A stretch of DNA of 64,000 bases from Petrosia ficiformis (lineage: Eukaryota; Porifera; Demospongiae; Haplosclerida; Petrosiidae), in the NCBI GenBank assembly GCA_947044365.1, contig OX345649.1:2102430-2166429 (forward strand), given 5' to 3'. The notes below the pieces were generated by a model. It was not told where the DNA came from. It worked only from the letters and a program-made list of their open reading frames with translations, and did not search any database. Each line of letters starts with the position of its first letter. The stretch's first letter is position 1. The position numbers and the translations under genes were made by a program. Shown here piece after piece: positions 13,865 through 27,008 of this stretch.

Positions 13865-16800
13865 GTTGCTAATTGTATAATACATGTACTATGCCCATGA
13901 CTGCAATTTCTCTGAGTTCCTTTGTAAACAAAATGTTTGTCTGTGTATCTGTGTGTGTTTGTGTGTCTCCATGTTGTGTTTGTCTGCATGTGTGTATATA
14001 TATATTATGTTATAATTGTACAAATATTTATTACACTCAGGGTTCAGGCCAATCAAGTTCTCTTCCTACTCAATTTTTACCTTGTATTGCTGGACTATTA
14101 GATACATATTCTCAGTTAATATCACTGTGTATCACACATAGATCTCTTCTCTCTCCTAGTCTAGTATTGGACAATACTCTTATAAATAAAGTAAGTTTCT
14201 TGGTGTGTAGTAATAGTTTGTACAGGTATCTCTTGAAGTTAAAATAGATTTCAATTTCCCTCAAATGCACATGAACATTCTTCCCCTGGACCAGACTGTT
14301 AGTGTTAAGTAAAAGTTCACCATTACCTCAGAAAAATGTTCATAACTTTAGTTTGGAATGACCAACAATTTTTTACTTACACCATTTTCATATAATTGTA
14401 CTTGTTTTAATATGTGTAATACAATGACCAATACCGATTGCCAATTCAATTATCACTAAGGTTCTTAACTTGATTCATAGTAAAACTAAACAGCAGAAAC
14501 TATTAGCTGAAAAATGCTACAAAAGTGTAAGAAGATGGTGAACATTTTGTATTTGACAAAATTTATTTAAATCAAAGTGAAAGTATATGTACGAAATAAA
14601 AGTGAAAATGAGAGAGATGTGATCATTAGTCCTGGAATGGCTTATATACTAAAATGGATTGAGCTGATAAAACAATTACACCATATATAGATTGACTATT
14701 GCACATAACTATGGTATACATGATTATTGTATAGATGAATATTGTACGCATGTATTATATACATGTAGATAAAACACATGCTCATTGATATAATGGTTGG
14801 TGCAGAAGTATTTTATGCTATTGAATGGCTTTACTCTTTAGTCAGTAGCTGTTTGGTTTCAAAGACATGAGAAGAATCTTCTCAACAATGAGTTATAGTG
14901 ATTATCTCCATATATGGTAATCATAGTATTACTAATGTTGCTCAACAAATATCAATATATGCTTGGGACCAATGTTAAAATACATATATATGTATAATAG
15001 TTATTATTTTCTCACAGTTTAAAGAGATAGCTGCTCAGTTTAGGAGTGTTTCTAAACAGTTTTCTGTCCTCTCTCGGTCACTCTTTGATGCTGATCCATC
15101 CACACTGGAATATATAAAATTGTATCCTCACATCAAATAACAAGTTTGCTCAGGGTTGGTATTATTATATAATTTGTATCCCAAGTGTGTATAATTATTT
15201 TGGCATGTGTGTATTTGTATGTGTTGTCTGGTGTGTACCGTTTAACTCGGTTAATTATTATTTTTGCAGGAATTAATTTTTGCATGAAGACACGTGCAAA
15301 ATAAAATTATCTTAAAGTATATCCACAAGAACTGATGATTGCAAAACTACGTGTACTCAACAATTTTGGGCTGAAGGTATCTTGTTATAAAATGAAATGG
15401 TACATGTATGCCCATGTGAAAAATAGTAAACTAGATAAATACAGATACATGTATTTCACACAGAAGATGATATTGGATTGAATCTCAATATAGGAAATTA
15501 GGTGTATAGGAAATTCCTGTATAAATGCAGCCCTAATACATACATGTACTGTATATTGTTTGGATTTTTTTGCGTGTGTGCATTTAATTCCTGTGTGTAA
15601 AGGTAGTAATTGTTGGCAGAGAACATGTCCATCCATCCAAAAAACTACACAGTCCTACGTACATGCACATCTTTTCCTGCTCATGTTATTGTAGCTGTAA
15701 TTACTTCAGTTAGTGTTTCCAAGTTTCAACACACTATAGAGGTTTTTCTGTTCTGGTTAGTCATCAAAGGAGATCAAAACATTCAATTACTCGAAATTTC
15801 ACAACTCGTGGTTATAGTTTACTATGAAAGCACTCCAAAGTTAGACTTCAAAGTATAGTTTTTGACTTTATTGCCACGTATATATTCCTCTTCACTTATT
15901 TCTTCATTCTCTTGACCGTGTTTGTGTGTGTGTTTGTGTGTCTATGTGCGTACAATATACATAGTAAATATGTAATGTAAATCTAATCATCAAACAATCT
16001 TTAACTGCTATTCAGACTTCAACAGTCATGTACCCTGATTTCTAACATTATTTCTACTGTCATTTCACCTCAGAAACCTCTGCTAAGGTCAGCTAATTAT
16101 ACATGTCGTAGTTATTACACTGTATTCATTCAGTACTTAATAACCACTTGAACTGCTCTCAGGGAAATGTGAGCAAATTAATAAATATCTCTAATTAATG
16201 TGAGATGCTGAAGAACTGTCTGGACCTTGTAAATGTTTTTTTTATAAGGAGCAGTCATACACACCATTGTCCAGTAGTTCAGTTTGTGATTTGTGGAGTC
16301 CATTATCAGCTTTCATTAGTCCATAGAACAAGTCACTAGTTTGTATAGAAATATGATTTCATTTTGATATCTGTCTATTAGTCCAGTTACTTCTGCAACC
16401 ACTCCTATCTTCCCAACCACACCAGTATCTCTGGACACAACTGATGACTTCAATACTGACTATACTCTAGGTAATGTGTGTAATAAGGTCCTATCAAAAG
16501 TACAGGTAAGATAATAAATGTCACAATAATTTTAATCTGACATACTTTTTAGTCAGCAGCTTTGAGTCTTCAGTCTCAATCATTTTCTCTAGAGGTTTGT
16601 GTTTGTACGTTTCATGGATAACACCTATGAATATCTAACTGTATTTATAGTATTTTAATTTGGAAAAGTAAATTAGTGAATTGTTCTTGTAAACATATTT
16701 ACATTATTTTTTCAGCATCTGAGTGTGATTGAGAAGAGTGCTCTTTCAATGGTTGATGTTCCTCTTCTTCTTCCTCCATCTTTCTTTGTCTCTTATCAAT

Positions 16801-18356
16801 TCACATCTATACAGGTGACATACACACACACACACACACACACACTCACTACACCAGTGTTTTTGATAAGCTCATGGCGCACCATTGGCCAAAAGAGCTT
16901 CTTATTTGGCACAGCACAGTTCTCTCTTTGGGTCAGATGGCACAGTTAATTATGATTATATTGTCACTAACAGCATTAATTGTGTGTTGATTGGCTCAAT
17001 ATGTATTCCCAATGACGCACACACTAACCATTGTTGAGCCAATCTGGCTCGTGCTTCAAAACGTATAAAAAACTCTGCACTAAACACACATAGAATGCAT
17101 GCATGTGTGTTTGTGTGTTACCAAAGCATTGGTAATGGACTTCAATGATAATGTCATGGACTTCAATGATAATGTCATGGTTTTTATGTCTTTTTTTAGT
17201 TAGCTCTTTCTCCTGCTCTTCCATCACTGGATCAACCTATTAGTGTTACCCTTGGTGATCATCTGGCACTCAAGGTTGAAGGTGTGGTAGAACATTATGG
17301 AAAAAGTAAGAATTGTTGTTGACACTTGTAGCACATACAATACTAAAGTACATCTTGTAAATAGATGTGGTGTGTTTTGTATTAGATTATGCCTATGTAT
17401 ATATGTACAATGGATTAGTTCCTAGAATTGCAATTTCACATCATGTTTGTTTTAGAAATTCATCGAAGTCCATCTGCTGTTTTTGTACAAGTAGCACCTA
17501 AAGTGGATAAACTATTTGATGTTTCATTCAAGGTAACTTGTCATAATAAATGTCATTAATAATCAGGATTTATATCTTATAGCTTCCTAAGTTACAAGAA
17601 TTAGAACAAACTCCTTCAGTAAAGAATGACTACTTTATTGCCGAGTTTCTCCTTTCTCTACCTACTGCTGGACAATATGTTGTCACCATAGAGAACAGTC
17701 TAGTGGATGATGATGGAAAAATATGGCATACTGGTCCAAGGTATAATGATATGATATAATGTATGTTGTTGCTGTTGACTAAGGCTTGTGTATAGTGACA
17801 CAAGAAGCATGCAATTTTATACTTAATATCAGGGTGTCATACAGTTGGGGGGAGGGGAGTTCCCATGCACCTTTACAGTTTTTTAAAAGAATTTTAATAC
17901 TAATGTAAAAGGATATGTTTCATTCTAGATTGTTCTGGTGTATTTCCCATAAGAATAAGAAAGGGGTCAGCTGGGAGGATAATAATAATGAAGTGGGTGT
18001 ATGCTTTTATGAACATCGATTACACTTTTCCCTGCTTACTCAAAATTCTTGAAACCCAGCGTGATATTTAGGGATCACATTTAGCAATATAAAGTCTTGA
18101 GTTTATGCTTAAAATATTCCAAGTAGACTTGGCATGACTAAACTTGTCATCTAGCAATATAATTATAGTAAATTCTTATTGGTAATTGTATTATGCATTT
18201 ACTTACATTTATTAAAATAGGGTTGAAATGAATCTTATAGTTGATACAGAAGAGAAACTGAAAACGTTTCAGCAACAGCAGTATCAAAGTAGCAGATCTG
18301 AACCAGCAGCGTCAGTTACTAGTTATTATGTAAAGACTGCAGGTGTACAATGGTGA
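3997..18356 (+). CDS. INTS7: Integrator complex subunit 7
   Basis: Complete gene of 27 phase-consistent exons, 3060 coding bases (1019 aa; human INTS7 is 962 aa). INTS7 is an alpha-helical (ARM/HEAT-type) scaffold subunit of the nuclear Integrator complex, which processes snRNA 3' ends and terminates paused RNA polymerase II. Recognised motifs: 'GEQCEAIVRFP', 'PFPILINVAFLKLADVFR', 'SAVIHSNDP', 'SLESHDQVEVEAAIFA', 'LALKVEGVVEHYG' and, near the end, 'DDDGKIWHTGPR' followed by a Gln run. Exons: 3997-4060, 4280-4409, 5450-5596, 5863-5916, 5969-6052, 6132-6178, 6252-6334, 6591-6707, 6902-7024, 7168-7282, 7633-7862, 9697-9897, 10208-10301, 10794-10918, 11029-11202, 12246-12293, 12875-13030, 14041-14190, 15018-15121, 16016-16087, 16382-16505, 16553-16594, 16716-16814, 17200-17305, 17456-17532, 17583-17740, 18221-18356. 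All boundaries are GT/AG. Stop TGA at 18354-18356. A possible AATAAA lies at 18874. No sign of decay. Confidence 0.96.
4219..4255. repeat. (AT)n microsatellite, INTS7 intron 1
   Basis: About 18 uninterrupted AT units inside the first INTS7 intron. Confidence 0.9.
4527..4605 (+). repeat. Dispersed fragment with CCTAGGGAC (related copy at 59478-59565)
   Basis: 'GGACACACCT ... ATCCTAGGGAC' followed by 'GTAGGGTTT(C/T)AAT(T/C)TGAAC' is shared with 59478-59565 in HPS1. The last part also resembles the middle of the 31546-31751 foldback element. It is probably debris of one family, here in INTS7 intron 2. Confidence 0.55.
7110..7159. repeat. (CT)n microsatellite just before INTS7 exon 10
   Basis: About 24 CT units end eight bases before the acceptor at 7167. 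They therefore form the polypyrimidine tract of that intron, so length variation here could affect splicing. Confidence 0.9.
7863..9696. other. INTS7 intron 11 (1834 bases): foldback element, otherwise unassigned
   Basis: This is the largest INTS7 intron. It contains a T-rich patch near 8143 with 'TTCGCAG' and 'CTCCGCGAAAAG' (8150-8350) resembling the TATAGSGGGATATTTTCG-type element seen at 51247, and the foldback at 9473-9657. I found no exon on either strand. Confidence 0.6.
9473..9657. mobile_element. 185-base foldback element in INTS7 intron 11
   Basis: The left arm (9473-9529) and the reverse complement of the right arm (9600-9657) match over about 58 bases with roughly six differences. 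Core: 'CAATCAATAATCGGCCAC' then 'CCTTTTTGTAA'. Arms take up nearly two thirds of the unit, as in MITE/foldback elements. No clear target duplication was seen. Confidence 0.75.
10373..10740. mobile_element. TTAA-flanked MITE in INTS7 intron 13
   Basis: The element is bounded by TTAA at 10369-10372 and at 10741-10744. Inverted ends share 'GGTAATTAGCATATTCAT'; the outer bases are GGTGGCGCTC against GGCGATGCTT. TTAA duplication is typical of piggyBac-type transposition. There is no open frame, so it would be non-autonomous. The class assignment is inference from the flanking TTAA. Confidence 0.6.
11895..12011 (+). repeat. 39-base tandem repeat, three identical copies
   Basis: A unit starting 'GCACACTAGAGCACTTAAC' is present three times without visible change, in INTS7 intron 15. 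Identity of the copies suggests recent expansion or gene conversion. Confidence 0.95.
12375..12598 (+). mobile_element. hAT-type MITE, copy 1 (INTS7 intron 16)
   Basis: 224 bases. It begins CAGAGCTTTTGATAAG and ends CTTATCAAAAACACTG, flanked on both sides by the perfect 8-base duplication ATGTACAT (12367-12374 and 12599-12606). CAGNG ends plus 8-base target duplication are hAT hallmarks. The interior ('GGGCCAAATTGGCTCA ... GGCCCAAAGAGAG') is shared with copies at 16855 and 26184. No coding capacity. Confidence 0.9.
14316..14450 (+). repeat. GACCTCA-type repeat, partial copy (INTS7 intron 18)
   Basis: 'TTCACCATTACCTCAGAAAA' and 'GTTTGGAATGACCAACAA' match the copies at 37906 (same strand) and 3735-3945 (opposite strand). 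The right part is degenerate. Confidence 0.65.
16855..17077 (-). mobile_element. hAT-type MITE, copy 2 (INTS7 intron 23)
   Basis: 223 bases, reversed relative to copy 1. It begins CAGTGTTTTTGATAAG and ends ...AAAAACTCTG. Flanks are CACTACAC (16847-16854) and CACTAAAC (17078-17085), an 8-base duplication with one change. Confidence 0.88.
17826..17980 (+). repeat. Dispersed repeat shared with 55180-55345
   Basis: 'TTCTAGATTGTTCTGG' and 'AAGAAAGGGGT', at matching spacing, occur here (INTS7 intron 26) and in HPS1 near 55300. A G-rich run (TGGGGGGAGGGGAG / TGGGGGGACC) precedes both. Confidence 0.65.
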
Positions 18357-19034
18357 AACATAACATTGTATGTTGATTTGTTTTATGCCAGTTGAAGGGC
18401 TGAAGTCTTTAGTCACTAAGTCAATGTTCTTAACTCAGGGCTAAGGCTCATCTAATGCATGGAGCTGAAGTAGAGTTACGTAAGCAAGGTCCTACTTACT
18501 TCAATGGTCTAACACATTAAGTGGGGTATATACATACATGTATATCTATAATAGTATGGTAGTGTCACTAGTGTCACTAGTGTGCATGTTCAACACATGT
18601 ATGGTTCTGAGCCTTTAATTAAGTCTATTGTGAAGTGAATAGAATTTGTGCCACTGTCAATGAAGTATATGTGCTATAGCTGGGATGATATTCAGTTACA
18701 AACAGACCATGCCCATATGATGTTCAATTGTCATGTGATAGTGTAGTGCCCATATGATGTTCTCAACTTCAGAATTGTCATGTGATAGTGTAGTTAATCA
18801 TCCATTAAAAATTATAATTATAACTTTCCATATAACAAGTATATAAGTAAATAGTAGTTAGTATAATTATTGAAATAAAATTTGAGTTTATGCAATAGAT
18901 TTATAATGCCCAAGATGGATAAAAAAAAAATTGAGTGTTGTCATTGTATAATCCAATTGTTCTCGTTATAGCATGTAGAACTGCTTGCCAAATTTGCACG
19001 TTGAGTTATTACTATTTTCAGAAATGATCATATT
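18357..19034. other. Convergent 3' spacer between INTS7 and receptor gene B
   Basis: The stops of INTS7 (18356, +) and gene B (19035, -) face each other across 678 bases. The spacer contains a likely INTS7 AATAAA (18874) and the 18711-18795 duplication, and nothing coding. Confidence 0.7.
18711..18795 (+). repeat. Tandem duplication 3' of INTS7
   Basis: 'TGCCCATATGATGTTC ... TTGTCATGTGATAGTGTAG' is present twice in succession in the 3' region of INTS7. The second unit carries an extra ten or so bases. Confidence 0.85.
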
Positions 19035-22000
19035 TTATACCATAGTACCAGTACCTGAATCATCATCTTTCTTATTGATTTGTGGACTATCGCGATCACT
19101 TGAGAAGGTATATTCAGAAAGATTTGTGTCTGTTGAGTAGGTGTGAGTAGAACTGGTTATTTTAATATCTCTGTAATAAGGAAAAACAGTCACTAAAAAT
19201 AGTTTAGAGTGAAACTGAATAAGTGTTTATGAATAAATCAATTTTATCTACCACTCAATTCTATTATTTGCTATATGGTTTCATACAGAGGAAGGAGTTA
19301 TCCCACACTCATCTAAACCAGGACTGTTTTTTTTTTGAGTTAATCTCAGAAGGGTTATCTCATGATTCACCCTACACTCATCTAAGCCTGAATCACACTC
19401 AGAAGGGTTATCCCATGATTCCACCCCACACTCATCTAAGCCTGAATCAATCTCAGAAGGGTTATCCCAGGATTCACCCCACACTCATCAGGACTGATTT
19501 GAAAAAGGTTATCTCATGATTCACCCACCCCACACTAATCTAAACTGAATCAATTTCTGGACATATCATTATCATGTCTTGAGGGAGGGTATACCCATGC
19601 ACGATACAATGTAAAATTTTTCAAAACTGCATCCTTGTTAATTCACACATTCAACACAGATTATATTTTCCTGAAGTCGTAGTGAACCTTTAACAGGAAT
19701 TGTTTATACATACGAATAATTATTTTGAATATTTAAGTATGCACATGTAGTCTACTTACACAACCACACTAAATAACTTCAAATCAGTCTAGTCTAAATA
19801 GAGACATGGGGGAGACTGTGTCTATAAGTGTAACTTAAAAGTGACTTGTATGTTTTCATATTACATGATGTCTGGAGTGGCAGAAGGGTTTTGTTGCAAA
19901 AAGATATGTAAGTTAAATTTGAATCAAAGCATAGGAAAGATGACAGGAATGAGGGGCAACAAATTAATATCTATATAGTCTTTGCCAATATTTGGAATGG
20001 GGGCATGTGCCTCCTGGTTCCTATGCCCATGACAATACCACACAATCATCACTCAGCAACATTTCCCTCAGGAATATGTCTGAGATTGATTCTGGTGATT
20101 AGTTGGGTAGGAACTGCCAAAGTGCCTCCTCCTTCGTAAATATTCAATATACCTCCTTACATACAGATTATTTTGTAAGTTATATGTAAGGGGCCAGAGA
20201 TTGGTTTACAATACAGCCTTATCCATCTGCAAACCAATGAATATAATTATTATTATGGTACACTCACTTTGATTTCTTGATATAGACAGTAAGAACACAC
20301 AAAGATAAAGTTATTATCCAAAAAAGGAAGACTAAAGCAAGTGCAATAGATAGAAGCAGTTCTGTAAAATTCATTTTTTCTGTGGAAGAGTCTGAAACAC
20401 AGATGTCTTCATCACTAGTACGAAGTGCCACACTCTGAACAACTACATCAGGTGCTCTGTTTACCCATCTTTGTAACATCTCAACTAGTTCAACACTTCC
20501 AGTAGACTGTGTTCCTATGACATGTCCACCAAATGTAACTGTATTAGGATATGAATCAATACATTTGAATTGCCACATTACGAAATGTTCACTAGTAATA
20601 TGACACAAACATTCAACATTAAGTACTTCCACCAGAATGTCAACAATGTCGCTGAGTTTTAACTTTGGATCAAGAAGCTGTGAAAATAGAAACATAATTG
20701 TACATTAACAAATACATACATTGTAATATATAGTGAGTGGAGAATGTTGGGAAAAAAGCTATCACTACTCATTTTTCCAAACAGTGCAAGTATAGTAACT
20801 GTTTGTAATTAAATATGAAATAACTCACCAGCCACTCATCACAATTACTGACTCCAATTAGCTGCATACTAAACTGACTGTTCTCATATACTATTAATAG
20901 ATTGAGAGTTAGAATAATTAACATATAATAAAAGTTGCTGTTGTAATTTTAATGCAAAAACGTTTGTTGTAATTTTAATGCAAAAACGTTTTCATTTTGT
21001 GGGCACGGGAAGTACAGTCAATCATGCACAACAATTGATAGACCAATCAACCACTACAACTTCATGAATGACTCTTTTTGAACTAATCCCACAACAATTG
21101 ATAGACAAAACAACTTCATGAGTGATTACACCAACACACAAACACACACATATAAGGACTCATGCACATTCACAAATTCAAATCAAATATGAAGAATATG
21201 GTAAATAGATGCCAATTACTAATAAAATGACTCTTATCTTCCATGTTTATAAGTTTAAACAATTTGATAATGTGAAGTACACCACTCATCGGTGGGTCTG
21301 GGGTATGAAATTTTTAAAATTTAGGCTCTGATCATGAGGTTGCTTCTGATAGCTTCTGAGACCCCAGAAGGCTTGGTGTTTGTATTATGAACAAAGGCAA
21401 ATGTCTACTTGCTATTACTGCTGTCATGATATAAACTTTGGGAACTTGCTGTGGAGGGAGGGCTCCTTATGAATTTGACTAGTGAAGTCACATGCAATAT
21501 TTATCACTTACAAGGTATTAATATTTGATCACTAACTGATCCAGTCCCTGCCATTGTTGAAGCAGCTACAGAAACACAGTATAATTTTTGAATGGATAAT
21601 TCCTCCAGTATAATAGACGTATTGGTAGTATTTAAAGACAGCTGGTTATACGAAGAGTCACATGAATTAGCCGTTTCTGAATATATGATAGTGTAAGAAG
21701 TGACAATGCCTCTGCTATCCCAAAGTGTTAGTGGACTCCATGATACATAAAGAGAACTAGCACTATTCCTGGAAACATTCAAATTAGCCGGAAAAACAAT
21801 TGGAACTGTAGAAAGGTCAGAAAACCGTATTCAAAGACATAATCAAAGAAACGAAATGTAAATGAAATTCATCATTTAACCTTTAGAGAATATATGGAAT
21901 GTATGAAATGGGCTGATATTACTAACCACACACAATGCCTGTAAACAACCACACCCTGTAAATGGCAGTTAGAGTCTTGTGCACATGCACAAACTGATGA

Positions 22001-23606
22001 CTATATTAAGAACGTGAACCCTTCGGATGAGTAAGGATTTGAACCCATGGCTAGAAAGTGGACAATGTTGTACATGTATATAGCAAAAATATAAATGGCA
22101 CATATTATTGCATTATGTTGGGTTTGTTTTTCTTTACCAAAGTTTTATCTTGTCTGGTCCATTAAGTGCCAGCGATTGAACTACTCTTTCCCAAGGTAGA
22201 GGTGAGACAAATATGAAAAATGCTTTGTCAAAATAACTCTCAAACTATGACCTTATACAGCTGATACTACACCTAACTACTGGAGTAGGTAGGGTGTGGT
22301 TTAAATGGGAGATATAAGCCAAATGACCACAACTTAATGAAAATGAAAATAATTTGTTTACATACTACAATTATCATGAATGACTTTGATATCAACCATG
22401 ATTGCAGCTAACATGTAACATATACCTGTCCTATAATCCATAAATTCATCATCATGACCCATACATCCATCCAATCCATAAACTCATCACTCTATCAGTA
22501 GCTTTTCTGTATGTATACCCATTCTATAATCCATATATACAATCAATACACAAGTCACAGATTATCATAACTATATTACCAATATCATAACATTTTGAAT
22601 TGCAGTAGTATTAACACTTACAATACATAATATCTATATTATCCTACAATGCATAGTATGAGTAGTATTCATGTATATACACCGGGATTTATCCCTTTTT
22701 AGTTTACTAAATAATACTCACGTATACATCATGTCCAGTATATTATATATACATGTTTTATATTCGTATAATTAATACAGGAAATTATAATGAAACTTAA
22801 TTGCAATAACACTTCACTACTGAAAAAAAACAAACAAACAAACAAACAAACAAACAAATGTGTAGTTTATAAACATGAGATTCTAAACTAGAAAAACAAG
22901 ACAAAAAATTCACAATTAATATTTACAAGGTCAATAAAACTAAAATATTAAAATGAGGTTATGCAGTTAACATACCTCCTTCTTTGGAAAAAAAGGTGTA
23001 TGAGTTTAGTAGACCATATGCTCCTGATTGGGTACCAACCATTACTCTCATCTCATATGGAACGAAAGGATCTACAATAAAGATAAAAGAACTATTATAA
23101 TTAAGAAATATTAAGTGTGGTGTGATGTAGTGTTGTACACTATACTGGATTTTGCCTATACTTCAGATACTGGCAACTAACCTTGCCTATACCTATGCCT
23201 ATACTATACCTCATTTTATAATACATGTGCTAATGTTTAGTAGCTCTAGCAATTTCTGTTGGAAAATAAAACTAACAAATTGATATAAAAGGATTCTGAG
23301 TGTTGTATCCATTTTCCTACAGTAATATAGTACTATAAAGTTTAAATCCTTGGTCTGTATACTATCTGTACCCTATACTTGCCTATACCTATGTTTACCT
23401 ATACCTTTGAGTATAGGCACCTATACATTTACCTATACTAGTATAGGTACAACACTAGTGTGATGATGTTGTAATTGGTGCCAGAGTTTAAATTATTTAT
23501 GTACATTGCCACACAAGATGTACACGTATATAGTAAGTGATATTTGAGTGTCTTATTACAAATGGGAGACGGTATAGTACACAGGAATGAACTTATCACA
23601 ATAATG

Positions 23607-23648
<42 letters not shown>

Positions 23649-26600
23649 TACATAATAATTATTATGATAATTATAATACATAATATATAGTATGCTACTA
23701 TTAGTCAGTGTATAAGACAGGCCTACCAATGATTATGCACTCCATTATTCATTTTACAACCCAATTCACCTACACATATACAATTAATATCTTCTATAGA
23801 AGTAAATGTTTTACACCAGAGAGCTACAGTATCATTTAGCAGCTACATGGCATCTAATTCACAATGTGCATTCAAACTTCAATGCAGAAATTTTCATAGA
23901 TGAAGTGATACATACATGATACATGTATCTATTGTCTCACCAAGACTCAATGTAGTATTCAATGTTTGAGCTGCTCTTAAAGTCCACTTAAATTGTTCAG
24001 TGTGTATACCAAGAGATTCTATCAGTACTATTGTCAAGTGATAAAACAAGACTGGACTTCCACTAACTTTTGGTGGTACCCAAACAATGTTAGTTATTAA
24101 ATCAGAGCTGGTAGTAGCAACTGCAAAGCTTCCTGGAACTATTAAGAAAACATGTTACATTATGTGTATGTAATTCATTCACAATGGGGGACAATGTTTG
24201 GTTGTTTCATCATATAAGCACAGTATTGTAGCTTATTATCCTAACAAACAATTATACTATAATTATAGTATAAACCACAGAATACAATAATTTCATGATT
24301 GAGTGATAATGTCTTAACAATGCCTACACTTAATTCTTATACCACACATGCTATATAATAACAGCATTTAGTCATGCATGATTCCTTATAAAGCAGCAAC
24401 ATTTCCTTTAGGAGTGTCATGTACGGTTATACCTTTATGCTTATTACAGGCCATTCCAAATTTTAGTTACTACATAGTTTTCTTTACAACTACATTCTTA
24501 ACTGATTTAGCGAGACAGGTGTCTTATAGAACATTATAAACTACAACATGTACATAGTCTACATACATTACATAGTTATAGTAATAGAATATGAGAATAT
24601 TCATTACCAGGAAGTGGATCAAATTGATTTAAACATAAAAGGTAGTATTAAATATTCATAGCTATATCAAGTTTCCTTTGAGACCAACTGTTTGCAATAT
24701 TCATTAACATGGGACATGTAAATATTTCTAAACAATAGTTATAAAGTTACAAACAGCCGTTATACACATAAAACAATACTTGGTACCTGTAGGAGTCACG
24801 CTCGTTATATTGCTTGTCATTCCTGTGGTGTTTAAAAACATTTCGCAATGTAAAATAACAAACAGGACAGTAATGCATCACATAATAGATAAAGAGATGT
24901 CAATAGTTGTACATTCTCTCCATGTAATGTATATACATGTAATTATAATGATATCGGGCAAGAAATAATGCTTGGATGTTGCTGAATTTTGATCAGTCAC
25001 GTAATACACTTTACTATGTGCTATAAGCTCATAATGGCTGGACATTCATTTATAATGGTCAGAAAATGTCAAATGGATATTTCTTGCCCTGAATACATGT
25101 TGTTAATATGTTTTACATATTGCACCTTTAGTAATGCTGAAAACATAAGATGAACAAGGGCCTTCTCCTCCACCAGTAGTAGACGATATACTAACACCAA
25201 CTTCCTGATTCACATTCAAACCATCAAGAAGATACAGTGTATATTGATCATCCACACTTCTTGTACTTATCTCATTGCTATTAGTGTAATTAATGTACAG
25301 AGTATAACGATTGATAATACCATTGGGTAAAAGTGGAGGTTGCCACTGCAGTAATATTGCACTTGAACTCAAACTGGAAATAATAACAGCATTTGGTGGT
25401 GTACTTGGAACTGTAATGAAACAAATAACAAACCAGTAAGAGTAATATGATATGTACATGACTACACTACTATTGTTTACATACATGTAATCTTGCCACA
25501 CACAATTTCAAAACACATATGCTCTCAGTCCATAAAGGGGTGAAGGGAGTATCTTTACTTGCTTCCTACTGGCTAGTTATCATTCCTTACCTCCTTCTCT
25601 TGTTGTTGATGACACACAATTTTCTGTTCCATTTCCTTCATACAGTATTGGTATGACACAACAGCGATACAAAGTGAACGGATATAAATCCATAATAGTG
25701 GTTGAATTTATTCCACTTGCTGTTGTCATATTTAAAGAATGTTCATTAGATGTTATGACAATATAATAGCCATTGACATTATCATTTTGAGGAGTTAGCC
25801 AAGATAGGGTAATTGAATTGGACATAATTTCTGTGGCTTGTAATCCGTCAACTAGAATTAAAGATAAAAATGAATATAAATGACTCTGTTTGTTACACTA
25901 AGGTATTTTAACAGTAGAAGGAATGTCAATAACGTTATAATCTGCAGACCACACACACACAGACACAGACACACACACAGACACACACACACACAGACAC
26001 ACACACACACACATGAATTAATGATAGTAACACAAGTAAGGAATGTCAATGTTATCTATAAGGTTTGTACCCTTTGACTACAAATAGACTAATAAATAAT
26101 AAATACAAAGTAAATAAAATTAATAACAATAAAACTATCAATAAACTAAAACACTAACACTTAAATTTTGTGTGCCTCTGTAGCAGAGGTTTTGACAACT
26201 TTTGAAGCATGGGCCAAATTGGCTCAACAATGGTTCGTGTATGTGCCATTGAGAATACATTTTGAGCCAATTAACAGAGTTAATGCTGTTAGTGACTTAT
26301 AATCATGATTAACTGTGCCATCTGGCCCAAAGAGAGAACTGTGCTGTGCCAAATTAGAAGTTTTTTGGGCCAACGGTGCGCCATATGAGCTTATCAAAAA
26401 CACTGCTCTGTAGTCAAGATTGCCCACTGTAACAAGGTAAGCAGTCTTTGAAAACATGAAGTATGGGGAAATTTTTAAAATTTCTGATTGACACAAGGGA
26501 TACCTGCTGTGTCACCAGTAAGGATGAACATGGCCCTGCCAATCAAATGTTTCCTAACACACACTGGTTTTTTGGAACCAGGAACTGGGTGGTGGATAAA

Positions 26601-26941
26601 GTTTCAACCCAGAGGAGCAGCCACTTTGGGTTGCATAGGGCTATCCCCAGTTGTCAACCCAGGGGCAGCAGCCTTGCACACCACTTGTGGTGTTGTGGGG
26701 TGGGGTTATCCAAGCAGTTGACTGGTGGCCATCCTTAGTGAATCAGATTATGTTAATAAATGCCCAACGTATTTCACCTTTGAAGTGGGCACTCTCTGAC
26801 CACAAATAATGTAAAATTAACTAAGTACAAACAAAATAGGACCATGTATGCATTCAATCAGATTACAAATTAAACATAATTTTTCTATACAAAGATTAAT
26901 AAACATGGGACCCCATGTTTCCACCTCTGTGGTTTTTTTAT

Positions 26942-27008
<67 letters not shown>

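Noticed and set aside
19281..19519. Frames on both strands around 19300-19500
   Set aside because: Translations of the roughly 50-base minisatellite in a gene B intron.
26463..26738. Two overlapping forward frames in gene B intron 4
   Set aside because: Low-complexity composition, no recognisable family, no splice context, and they lie inside an intron on the opposite strand.
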